Shown here: positions 1 through 12,000 of the stretch, piece by piece
Numbering within the stretch: position 1 is the first letter of the stretch
Layout: each line of letters starts with the position of its first letter
Origin: Chlamydomonas sphaeroides
Taxonomy: Eukaryota > Chlorophyta > Chlorophyceae > Chlamydomonadales > Chlamydomonadaceae
Length of the DNA stretch: 64,000 bases
Direction: 5' to 3'
Assembly (NCBI GenBank): GCA_001662425.1
Contig: BDDC01000089.1
Coordinates: 47,244-111,243 of the forward strand
Made by a program: the position numbers and the translations under genes
The notes under the pieces: generated by a model
What the model was told of the DNA's origin: nothing
Seen by the model: the letters and a program-made list of their open reading frames with translations, nothing else
Databases searched by the model: none

Positions 1-3000
1 CTTATTGTCTCGCACAATTTTCATAACCCGTTTCACACAACCCTCGACGACATGCAGCACGGCCTCACCCTGTCAAAGTGAGCGTGGTTGTGAAGACATG
101 GCCTGTGGATGGGCCGAGCGCGCACCGGGGCAGGCTGGAGCAGTCCGTTCGTTCGTTGCGCCCCAGGCGTGCGCCCATCGACACCGGCGGCGCCGGCCAT
201 TCAGGTGAGCGCGGTACTGACGGTCGGCATGTATGCATGGTTAGCCTGTCCCACGCCGAAGGCCGGGAGCGTGGCGTGTTTCCCCCAGGGCCATTGTTAG
301 GGCATGGCGTACGGCGAGGCACCGATGCAAGTGGAACTGGCGACCGGAAACGTTCGCCAGGTCCGTACCCCAGATGTATGGCGCTGTCGTACAATCATCC
401 TAATCCTATCGCGCGAGCGGCAGCACCACCCAAGCATAACTCACCCAGACCACTGTAGCAGCTGCTGGATAGTGTGAGGAGAGCGGGAGAGCTTGGCGCA
501 CCGACGACGGGACTGCCAGCTCTGACGCACAGGGCGGCGTTGCTGACTGCAGTGCGCAACAGCAGCAGCAAGCGCGGCATCGACACGATGGGTCAGGGGC
601 CGTCCGACTGAGGTGATTGCACGTGTCCAATCCCGTCAACTCAAGTGCACGGACCATACATGGGCAGCCCGCGACAATTCGGCGGCCGTGGCGCAACAAT
701 GCGTTCAAAGAGTCGAGGAGCAATCACACACGTGAGGGCGCAGAGGCCATGGCCGGCAGCAGCGGCCAGGCTTCTAGCCGGGCCCTTCGCGCGGGTACAC
801 CAAGGGACGAGCGCACATGCGCTTGTGAACGTACCGGGGCGCAGAATGGTGAAGACAAACTCCCCTGCGTGCGGTGGCAACGGGGTGTTTACGCCGGCGT
901 CGGTCACGAGTGGCAGTTGCTTGGCGTGCGACCGGCTCATCATGCATGTACACATAGCCCAGCTGTTGCTGGATGGCGTGGTCATTCCACGCAAGAGCGG
1001 ACGAACACGCGCAGGGGCCATGATTGCATTGCGCCAGGCTTCTGTGCTAGCTGCTGCTACAACATGCCAACCGTCGCCTGATGCAAAACGGGAATATGCT
1101 GTATGTACTGCTGTGCATCCATCTTACTCTTTCGGCCGGCCGCGCAACCAGCTGTTGGTACGGGCGGGCGGTGCTTATGCATGATTGCAGCTACCCACGC
1201 ACGGGCCCCAAGAGGGCACCCACGTACCGGGTATGCCAGCAATGGCGCCGAGGTCCGCCAGCCACAGCTGCCGGGGGTCGCTGCTGTTGCACGTGACCTG
1301 CTGCAGCCCCTGGCCCACAGCCGCCACGGCACCGCTGCAAGGGAGGAAGAGGTGGATGTGGCGAGGGGTGTGGGGACACGAGAATGAGGAGAGGGCTGGC
1401 ATGCCAGGTGCTGCTTCGCAGTATGGAGGGATATGAAAGTCATGTACGGGCGGCATGCATGGAGGCATGTGGAGGGCTGCCGATTGCGGGGCTGCTCTTT
1501 TCAGCGTGTTGTGAAGGCGGTCATGAACTGCAGCAGCAGCCTGATGCTAGCTGCAGCTTGAATCAGCTGGTTCGCGGTGCTGCGCTGGGCAACAGTCTGG
1601 TCCCAGTAGCAGTGGCGCTGGCTTGGGTGGATTAGGTCAGGCCAGGGTAGTGCAGGCTGCGTTGCCTGACTGCGGCCAACCAGCCACAGTGGGTGCGTTG
1701 CGAGCCAACCACTCATCAATGTTATTTGATATGAGTTAATAAAAAGTATCACTGCATTAGGTATGTCTTGGCGCTTCTCCAGCAACCAGCGGGCAGCCAG
1801 ACATGGCGGCGTGCAAGGCGCCGAGCGACGCACCGCCTACCTGCCCTGAAGCGCGACGCACAGATCGGGGTTCGCCCCGGACATGACTTGCAGTGGCTTG
1901 CCGCCTGCGGCACGTGATCGTGAGTCAAGAGCATGCATGCAAGGGAGCATACACGCTCAATACACGTGTGTTCGGCAGCTGCGTACGCACAACCAGCAGG
2001 CCACCTGGCCATATCCGCCATGCATCGTGGCCAGCAGCAACGCGCGGGGCCGCCGCCTGCTGCCCACACACGTGAAAGGAGCTCCAGGTGTGCGCCCTCC
2101 AGGCCCACCCACGCGCGCCCCAACGTACGCGCACCCATCCGCCTGCTCACTCATGAGGTTGCGCCACATGGGGTCGGCCGCATTGCCGGATATCTTGGCG
2201 GGTGACGGCGGGCGGCGCTGGGGTGGCGGGCGGCGGAAGAGCACTCCGGCAGCCGTGCTGCGCCGGCGGGCCGCCGCTTGCAGTCCCGCGGCGCCACCAG
2301 CAAAAGCGCCATCGCGCTCATCAGCGGCTGCCGCATGAGGCGATATAGCCGTGGGGTCGCAGCACGCAAGCGAGGGAGCAAGGAGGGTTGGGCATCGCAG
2401 TTCAACCAAGGGGTGAGATAGATAGGAGTGCTCCTGAGTTGATCTTGTGCGTGACGCGGGGCTTCACAATATGGCGCATTCAGAGCACCTCGTTAACTCC
2501 GTGCGCTGGCGTGTCGTGCCGGTGACACACTGGGAACAGAGTCCCTGCGGACACGTGTGTCACAGGCGCCGCTACAGACACAGCCGGTAGTCAACCACCG
2601 CGGCCGACTGAGCAGTACAGCACCGCCAGCCAGGACCGAATGATGTTTGCGCAAGACAATACGCCGCGCTGCATTTGCTTGGAACCCCGCTCGATGTTGA
2701 TGGGGCTGGCTGCTGGGGGCATGAAGGACAAGTGAACTATATGTCTTTCGCCACGCGTAGCCAAGCAGTAGGCACAGGTTATTGCTTGTTGTGGGCTGCT
2801 AGTGAATGGGGAAACCTAAGGTACAGGACGAATCTTTATTCGCCAATGAACACCAGCTGCGCACCCTAGGTCATGCTGGTCGCAGCCGAGATCATGGGCA
2901 TTTACGCTGGTATCAACCTCACCTGTCATCTCGTCTTCGCCAAGTCGCTGGGCCGCCGCCGATACTTTAAACCCCGGCGCCGCTACCGCGAGAAGCAGCG

Positions 3001-3022
3001 ACAATGCAATCCATATTTGCAT
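1..3022 (-). CDS. Gene A: secreted ricin-B-type (beta-trefoil) lectin protein, 3' end outside window
   Basis: Seven exons are visible: 2923-3022, 2151-2327, 1841-1904, 1228-1334, 835-864, 445-546 and 69-102. All have GT-AG borders and continuous phase. Exon 1 starts at ATG 3022 and encodes a signal peptide (MQIWIALSLLLAVAA). It is close in DNA and protein to exon 1 of gene B. Exon 2 carries the basic/proline stretch FRRPPPQRRPP. Exons 3-4 form a ricin-B subdomain, with LCVAL then CNSSDPRQLW, the family's Q-x-W motif. Exon 5 (30 nt, FVFTILRP), exon 6 (ALCVRAGS...SSSCYSG) and exon 7 (HVFTTTLTLTG) match gene B exons 5-7 in length (30, 102, 34 nt) and sequence. The reading continues off the left edge. 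The expected role is a secreted or extracellular-matrix lectin-like protein; sugar binding is inferred from family only. Confidence 0.85.
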
Positions 3023-4389
3023 GTCCCGGTATGCCCTGCGGCAGCAGCTGTTGGAAGTCGGCTGCAGAATTGGCGCGACAAATTTACTTTTTACGCAGCA
3101 GCAGCCAGGTGCGTACGTTGTTGGCTACAAAGTGCTGGTGCTGTGCAAACGTATGCGCGTGTGCTGTGCGTCTGGTTGACGCGGTCAACCTTCACGTTGC
3201 GACTGTCGTGCAAATATGAAGTGGCGGTTGGCACGCCACTGCCCACCAGCTCAACCCCTTGGGCGAATGCTCCTGACGTTATACTAGCGGTGCGTTGTCC
3301 CCCCGGCCACCCAGCATGGTCTTCCTGGAACTCAAGTACGATATGCTTGGGTCACGCTGGGGCACCGTGCGTGAAGACGGCATGCATGTACTGCGTGCCC
3401 GCCCAGCAGAAGGGCGGCGGCCAGCACTTGGGTCACTTGCTGCTCCACGTAGTAGTTGTAGCTGCTGCTGGCTGAGGTACGTCGTATCCTGGCTACCCCG
3501 ACTGGCCAGACGTCTGGAATTCCAGGGCGGGGAAGAAAGCATAGCATCCCACGCTCTGGCAGGGACCACGGAGGCCCGCCCCTGGAAACACAGGCAGGTC
3601 CGATGCAGGCAGCGCATTCCTTTGGCCGGAGTCTGCCCGGCGGCCATCATCACGCGCGGGCAGCACCGATCACAACCGACAGCGGGCAGGTGCCCCAAGC
3701 CCAGCACGCAACCAGCTCCCGTTCCAAGAACCAACACAAGCCATGGGCTTGCAGCGCACCCCGCCGCGCCACGCCCTTGCGGCAGGGCCGTGCGGCGCCT
3801 TGCTGCCAAGGACGCTTGTTGGCACGCACGCGCTGCAACAGTTGCACCATCGCTTGACACCCATGATGGGGCCGTCATCGCTCGCAGCTGTTAATAAACC
3901 CTCGCTCCTGTGCAGACCCGAGAGGTGTAGGCATCGATCGACTGCCCCTGCGCCCCACTAACGTGGACTACACTCAGCATAGCTTGGTCCCGCCGCCGCG
4001 CTAGCTAGCTGTGGCACGCCGCGCGCTGCCAGCTGCGTGCAGCGCATGGCATCTCGGCTGACGGGGCCCACCTTCTAGCAGGTCCACAATCAAGCCCGAG
4101 GTAGGAGGGCAGCTCGCGGGCCCACGGAGCGCAGCTTGTGCCCCGACTGCTGTGCCACGTAGCTCGGATGCAGCTCGACAGCTGAGTTGCACGTAGCATT
4201 GCTTGGGCTCTGTACGCGCCGCAATCACACGCACGCAACACAGTGGCTGGGTGCGGGGTGGCGGCTCCCCAGCCAGTTATTTGTCCAGACCTTGAAGCCG
4301 CGCGGCCCGGGCCTTCACACGTACGCAACGTACATGGCAAGCAAGCAGCAACAGCCAGCAAGCCGAACCACCGCATATCGACGCCTGTT

Positions 4390-4760
4390 AGGTAGCCAGC
4401 ACATACACGCCGGCCTCGTCGGTAAGGCCCAGTATGGTGTTTGCGTGATGTGACACATACGCGAGCGAGTGCGTGCCTCAGCACGCAGGCCGCCGACACC
4501 TCACGCTTCCTTCTCGGCCACGCGCGCCGCCATGCATCGTCTCCCAGCACCACGCAGCCAAAGTGCGCGCGTCGGGGTGAAACATTCCTTGCCTGTGGTC
4601 CCCAGAGCCCAGCGCTGCAACGGGTGGCGGCCACAGCAGGTCTAGACCACGAGCATGTCGCCCCATGTCGCTCGCTTGTCCACTCTTGGCGTTAATGCAT
4701 GCACGCATAGGCAGCTGTTCATTGCTGCTGGCCGCCGTTTTGTGGTTCACAACGTCGTCG
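4390..4760 (-). pseudogene. Decayed lectin cassette exons (gene A/B/C family)
   Basis: On the minus strand, about 4745-4605 resembles the first exon of the type-2 cassette of gene B: CINAKSGQASDMG matches CVTTESGQAGIN, and later TCCGRHPLQRW matches TCDEGSLLERW. The two halves are in different frames. A TAG stands where the paralogs have TAC, just before TCC, and the donor reads GCAAGG instead of GTGAGC. About 200 bp further on (4422-4396) a second exon remnant reads DEAGVYVLAT then TAA, matching GEAGVYML of the paralogs, but the CAG acceptor has become ACC. Weaker similarity may continue to about 3.6 kb (RVMMAAGQ resembles the mini-exon RVMMRASG). The broken exons mark a dead copy. An unrelated signal-peptide-like ORF at 5253 (MCSVSLALYVAAAAILLLTQ) could be its old start but cannot be linked. 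Confidence 0.6.
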
Positions 4761-6096
4761 TCACCGCCTAGCTACCATCGGCCAAAGCATGTTGGGCGCG
4801 CGCCCCTGTGGGCCTTGCTGCATGCGTGCTCTGATATACAGCAGCTAGCCCCGAGCACCCGCCCGGGGCCGGCGCCTGCGAGTCCACAGCAAGACCCGTG
4901 CCTGCCCTGTTCTTTACCCACTCATGCCGACAACAGCAAGTACGTACAGCAATCGCAGCTACCCCGCCCAGAGCGCCCGGTCAGGGCCGAGGTTGTCCGC
5001 GCTCACTGGCAGCACACCCGCGCGCCCGGCGGGCATGGCCGAGCGAGGTTGTCGGGCCTGACACACGTACGACGAGTACGACGAGTGCACCCAGTTGCTT
5101 TGCCCGGCGACGGCCGCGCGTGTCGGCGGTGGTGCAGGGCTAGCGGGGCGTGGGCATCCATTCAGCAGCAGGGACCCGAGCAGCAGCCGCCATCTGTGTC
5201 AGCAGCAAGATGGCTGCCGCTGCTACGTACAGAGCGAGAGAAACGCTACACATCACCCACTGCGTCGTCTGCGTGTATGTGCTCCAGATGCGCGGGTCAC
5301 GCAACGACCCACGGAGGTCCATCCCTGCCGAGCCACTAATCCCACGTGCATTCTAGCCTGCTGTTGCTGCAGCTGCGTTTGCTTGGAAGGCGCTGCTAGA
5401 TGTCCGCTCTTAGTATGTGTGGCATGGCTAGCCTTGCTTGCCACGCATGATTAACAAAGAATCTATGCTTACAACACGTGCACGGCCCACGTCATTCAAC
5501 AAAGGTGGGCGGTCGTCCATGCATGTGTGATAGAGAGCCCGCCACGGCACTGCCGTGGCAAGTCAGCGTGGGCATCGCAAGGAATCGGACGTGGCCCGGC
5601 TTCTAATGCGAGGCCAGCGTACTGCAGCCATTATGACCACCAAGGGAGTGACGAAGGCTACGGCATGTCAGGGGGTGCCAGGGGAGGATGGCCACGGCAA
5701 GGCGCGCCCAAGCCAAATTAATCGCTTGACAAGCGCGGGCGGGGGCATCAAATTGGGGATGGACAGGAAGCCAAGTCAGTATTAGGTGGTGCGCTAGCAG
5801 CTGAGGGGCAGCTGGCTTGCCGCTTGTATGTGTGCCCCTTATGACGGCCACCTCGGCAGCCCTCAGACAACCCATCACATTCTCTCTGCAGAGGAACGAT
5901 GCAGAATCAGGCGGGCAACTGGCGCGCCCATGCATGGCGGGCCGCGCCAACCGCTGGTTCGCGTTGCACACATGGTGCGTAAGTAGCGTCAGCCCGCCCA
6001 AATCGAACACATACCCCGCTACACAACATTTGCAGCTTGAGTGCACGAATCAGCACTGTTCGCGTAGTGAGCAGGGCCAGAAATCGGAACGCAGCG
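4761..6096. other. Intergenic region upstream of gene C
   Basis: No exon supported by family similarity or splice structure was found here, apart from the unlinked hydrophobic ORF at 5253 (minus). The stretch should contain the promoter of gene C on the plus strand; no clear TATA box or other element could be named. Confidence 0.3.
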
Positions 6097-9000
6097 ATGC
6101 GGCAGACGCATCCCTGCAGCTGCTGCTCTAGGGCATGCAACAGATGGCGCAGATGGCGCGTCTTGGCGCTTGTGGGACTCGTCGCGGCGACGCTGGGACT
6201 TCAAGCTGTGGCGCTGCGGGAAGTGGACGACTCCATGATAGCAGGTATTTGTCGAGTGATACATCACAGAACGCCTCGCAGCGCAAGACCGATACGCATG
6301 GAGGAAATCGCTGGTGCAATTTGAAACCGCCGTTACGCACGGTCACACCGCCCTTGAGTTCTAGTATCACCGAGCCGTTGCGAACGCCACACCCGAAGTC
6401 CGTTGTCTGGACTGTAGGCAACAGTAGTGGGCATGACATAGTGACAGTTCAACGGGCTGCTCGTCACTCGCTCATGAGTTACCATGCATCCAAACCAGCA
6501 ACGCAGCATTCACATTACGCCTGCGATATGTCGAAGGACGTATACGACTCCACGTTGGCTGGGATAGCCTGACAGCGGTATGCCAGACGAGCGCCCCACG
6601 TCAATCAACGACTTGTGTAAACTCCGACCAGCCACCAAGTCAGACCACCGACAGCAGCGCAGCTCTCACCCATGGGCTGCCCGCCGCCACGCCACCGCTT
6701 GCAGACACTGGTGCCAAGCTACAGGGCTCTGCAGTCGTTTCTGAGACTGGCCCTGCCTCACTTGACAACGTGCACATTGCGGCGGCCGCGGCCAGTAGCC
6801 GCAGGCGCCGCACCGCCGCGCTGCTCCTGCGCCGCCCGCCGCCCAAGCGTCACCCGCAGACGCCTGGCGAGATATCCGGCAACGTGGGCGGCACCTGGGG
6901 CAGCATATCAAGTGAGCGTGCATGGTGTGGTGGATTGGAGCCACCACTAGCCGGCGGGGCCGTGCGTAGGCTGTACACGGCTACCTCAGGCGGCGGGTCT
7001 GCAGCTGGCTCAGCTAGGCAGCTGGGCGGGCCCTCTCATTGGGCCGTCTTGTGGCAAGCCCTCATAAGCAGCTTCCGGCCCCAACCCCACCATCCCACAC
7101 GCAGGCGACAGGCCGATCCGAATCCTGTCTGGCGCCAACACGGGGCTGTGCATCGCACCCCAGGGCAGGTGCGCGCGAAGGCGCCGCGCCCCCCTAGCGG
7201 CCCCACATACAGCTGTATGCATGAACGAGCTAGGCCGCCATCGGCAAGCCGATCAGCCGGCCATTCAAAGGCCATCCGTCCATAATGTATTATGCATCAC
7301 ATTGTACACCTTGTATATACATCAACCAGCCAGCCATCGGCGAACCGACCAGCCATGCGGCCATCCAGAAGGGGGCTCGAGATGCCCGCCAACTGCAACT
7401 AGCCGTCAACAGGCGGGCGCCAGCGACCGCCGCCTGCGTGCATCTGCTGGTCGACCTGCATAGGCAGCCGCATGCGTGCTACCCTCACATGTCGCGAGCT
7501 GCAACGAATGCGGGTCAGCAAAGCGCGCACGGTGCGTGCGCCGCCCCGGCTGCCTCCCAAACCCGCCGCCCGCCTGTGCAGTGGTGCTGTGGCCGCGCGG
7601 CAGGCGCTGGAGCAGGTGCCGTGCAGCGACGGCCGCAGGCAGCTGTGGCGGGTGGACGTTGCTTACAGAGCCACAGGTGGGGCCGGGGGGCTACGTTTGT
7701 TCCTTGCCTGCTGGGTGCGGACCAGCAGCCTGCGCGCCAACGGTGTGACTCGCAAACAAGCAAATAATCCTAGTTATCTACACAGCAGGGAGCGGGGGAG
7801 GTCTAGCCGACACGCATGTATGTTACACCGGGCGGACGGGGACCACACGCATGCTATGCCCTCAATGAGTTGATCAAGTGATAACTGCCGGTGCTGGCCT
7901 GACGGACAACCGCAGGCGAGCCCGCATGGCTGGCCCTACGCCCAGGTGGGATGGAGCGCACGATCGACAAGGGTCGGGTCAGCTCGGCTCCCACTGCAGC
8001 AACTGAAGCCGTGTTTGGTGATGCCGTCTGACAATGCCATGTGTTCAATCAATCAACTTGATTGGGCCGATCGAGATAGAGTACCACCGTGTGTGTGCAG
8101 GCGAGCGTGGCTTAACGCCGCGCATGTATGATGCTGCCGCTTCGTTCACTCTCATCACCAGCGCTGCCGTGCGCTTCTCGGTGCCCGCTTCTTACTGCTT
8201 GCAGAGGACAACCCAAACGTGTGCATCAGCAACATCTTTGCCAGGCCGGGCGCAACTGTTTTGCTGGTCGACTGCACCTCCTGGCGTTGTGAGTGGCGAT
8301 GAGCGAGGGGGCTCTCGCTCCCAGCGTCTCCCTAGTCTATCTGGAGCAAGCACGGATAGCCCCTATTCCATCTGGAGCAAGCACGGATAGCATGCGCGTG
8401 CAATAAACCCACGCCACCATCCGCGCTTGGATGCATGCGACGGTGCACTGCGGGCCGGTATGCGATGTCAGTCTTAGCAAGCAATGGACTTCGGGGGTGT
8501 GGATCCTGGTGCTTGTGCCTTGAATCGATGGTATGCGTGTCACATCAATGAAACGAACCCACCGGCCCGCAGCCTCGCTGTTGGATGGCATCCCCAGTGC
8601 CGTTGGCAATACCGTGGGGTGCGTAAGAGCGGCACTGACCCGTGCGTCTTGCTTGCGGTGTGTTTGTGTATGTGTGTGTTTGCGCAACACGCTCGCCCGC
8701 TGCTGTGTCGCTCGATTGCCAGAACCATGCATGCAGCCGGCCCGGGAGCATGGGTGCGTGTGTCGTTGTTGAGAGCTTGTGTTACGAGGCCCCCACTCCC
8801 GCCCCCACTGCAAGATGGTTGCCAGCACAGCGAGTGCGGCCCAACCCTGCCCATACCCACCGGGGTCTAAGTTATGTCTCAAACGTGCGTATGCCAAAGT
8901 CACGTCACAATTTAACCGTGCGTACTCCTCAGATTTCAGCTGCGATCTTCAAATGCCTCTGGCAACAGCCCGGAGCTCTGCATTGGGGTGAATGGCGGTT

Positions 9001-12000
9001 CAAGGTATGAGCCCAGTCGCTGCAGTGGGCAGCATGGGTTGAGATGGCACAATTATTGCCCTGAGGGTCTGTCGCTTGGAACCCGTGATGCGTGCCCGCC
9101 GCTCATCCCTTTCTGCCCCCATGCCCGCCGCTCCCACGCATGTCCGCAGCAACGCCGGCGAATTCCTGATCGCGGAGACTTGCCGGGGTGGGTGCGGCTG
9201 TTGCGAGTACGGCCCTCCGTTCTAGCTATCAGCTGCTTTTGAACGAACCACAGTGTGTACGAGTTCAACACAAAGTGGCCACTCGTCCGCTTGCTGCCGT
9301 CGTATTGTTGCCCCATCGACCTCTTCTTGCACCTGCTATGCATAATAATGCTTGCCGTGCGCGCACCATTGCCCACGCGCAGGCGGTCGGCCCTCGCAGA
9401 TCTTCCCCATGCAGTCCGTGGCAGCCAGGCAGCCCCCGCCGCGCCCGCCTTCGACACGCCTGCCTCCGCCCCGCGCGCTACGCCCGCCTTCTCCCCCTCC
9501 ACCGCCTTCTCCCCCTCCTCCGCCGCCGGCGCCTCCACCGCCGCCGCTCCGGCCGGTGCGCGCCCCAAGCGACGTTGAACATAGCCAGCGGATGCGCCTT
9601 GAAGGTACGCAACCCGTACACACGTGACCATCAAAACATACTAATGCGTGTGCGGCATAGCGAGCTAGCGAGCTAGCATGCAGGTGTCGTGCCACTGGGT
9701 GGCAAGGGGGGCCGGCTCCCTGCCTCGATTGGCTCCCTGGCGTGCGTGTGTACGCACACGCGTGTGGTCTGCAGCAGCAGCGGGTCCCTAACAACCATGC
9801 AATGGCAAACGTCAACCATTAACAGATGGCGCTGGCTACGTGTTCCAGAACTACCGGATGGGAGGCATGTGTGTGGACCCCTTTGCCACCAGCAGCGGCG
9901 CAGTCAGGGAGGGGCCGCTCAGCTTGGGTATGTGCCTGGAGGCCCTACGGGGCGAGGACGACTCCAACCAGCGATGGATTGCCCAAGCTGTGGCGGGTGA
10001 GAGGAACGTGACGTTGATGTGTCGTGGGTCCTTCCCGCTGGGCGATAGGCAGGGTCGGTGCAGGGCGGCGGGGGCGTAGTGCACGGCGGGGACGGAGTCA
10101 TGTGTGGGCGCTACGGCGCTAGCTAGGTATGTAGGGCGCTGGGGAGCGTGAGACGACCCTGCCTGTTCCGCATTTGCGATGGGAGGGCGGTTTGTTGGTA
10201 GGGGCCTCCGCTCCTACCTCCAACCTGCAATCCTGACAATTACAGCTCGCGCCGATAGATGGTAGGCAGCAGCTCTTGTGCATTGCAGGCTTTAGCAGGG
10301 CTCATTACATGATGTGTGTGTCCGCAGGTGAGATGAACACATACGCCCTGACCATGTTCCGAGCACCGGTGGGTCGCTTTGTGGGTTTGGCGGCGGGGGA
10401 TGAGAGCAGGGGTTGAGAGCAGTAGATAGCGGCGGTGCCGACGAGTGCGGTGCTAACCGTAGCACCCATTTTCCACCGGCGGCAAGTTACCGGTTGGCAC
10501 GTACGGGTCCACGAGAACCCCCAGCACAGCTTATATGTCACCCGGGATGTAGCCATTGGTGATGTAGTGCTGGGCAGCCATGCATGCCGGCACGGCAGCC
10601 ATCATTGTCGTGTGAAGCCCAAGCAAGGTGCTGCGTGCGTCACCAATGCGTGGGAATGTGTCAATGACGCTCTGCAGACGCTCTGCTTCTCAAGGTCTGG
10701 CATCGAGGTCCACCTGCTGCCCTGCGACGGCAGCCCCAGCCAGGAGTACCAGCTGGCGATGACCGGGCAGGAGTGAGTCGCGGTCCGGTCTGTTGCGCGA
10801 CAGCAGCCGGGAGTCTCGGTCTGTTGCCCGACAGCCGAGAGCCGAGGAGCCGTGGCCGCCGGCGTGCGTGTCCACCCACAAAGCGGACGTGCCGTGGGTT
10901 GGGCCGCAGCCTCAACGTGTTCGGCGAGGCCACCTGCAGCAGCGCGCACATACATACAAGCTACGGCAAGATTGCTTGTCCCGGGAGCAAGCAAGCCCAC
11001 GTGGCCCACTGTACGCGACATCCTCTGACACACACACGCATGGCGGCGCCATGCACGGCATTACTCATGCCTCACAACGGTGGTGGGCGTGGAGACGTTG
11101 TCCCACACACGGCCTACCCTCCTTATTTAAACGACGTGGGCCCTGCACGCGTCGTAACCATTTCTAATTCTATTTCTCATGCCTCAATGATATCCCCAAG
11201 CATATCTAGCTTATCATATCTAGCAATCACCACCCGCACGCACTCAGGTCACCTTGCAGCCTCGCTATCGCTGCGGTCCTGCCTGCTGCTCACCCACACA
11301 GGGGCACCGTGCGTCTGCGGCCCCTACATGCCGAGGGTGCGTCCCTCCACGCCCCGTGTTCACACGGATGAATCCAGCAGCCAGCCATGTGTCATCCATC
11401 AGTGTCTAGTCTGAGGTTACATCCGATTTATGGGCATATGCTGCACGCAGCGCATATCTACTTGCACACATACGTCGACGGTTCAGCTCATTATTACAAG
11501 CTTAAACCATGATAGATACATGTAGTGCCTTGGATGTACATGATTGAATGCTCCGTATATGTGCATGTGCACCCACACCATGCGTCGCGATGCACGCAGG
11601 CATCTGCGTGGGGATCGCTCTCGCTTCGGGGCGACAGCCGCGGGTGGTGGCGTTGGAGTGCAGCGCTAGCGACGACGGCCAGCTCTGGTTTGTCACCCCG
11701 GCAGGTGTGTGTGTGTGCGTGTGTGTGTGCATGTGTGTGGATGGAAGCTGCCATGCGGACCAGCGGACCTTCCCGCCGACGAGCAAGCCGCAACGTAACT
11801 TAATGCCCCACCAACCAAGCCACCGCTAACCGGCCCCTCGCCTTTGCCTGCAGGATCGCCGCCTCCTCCCTCGCCGCCCCCGTCGCCGCCGCCCTTCTCC
11901 AACACCCTGCAGGTGGCAGGTGCGCGCACGCCGGCCGAATTTCTGGGATGGAGCAAACCCCATCGATGACTTGGAGCGCGCGTCATTCTCCCCATCCAGA

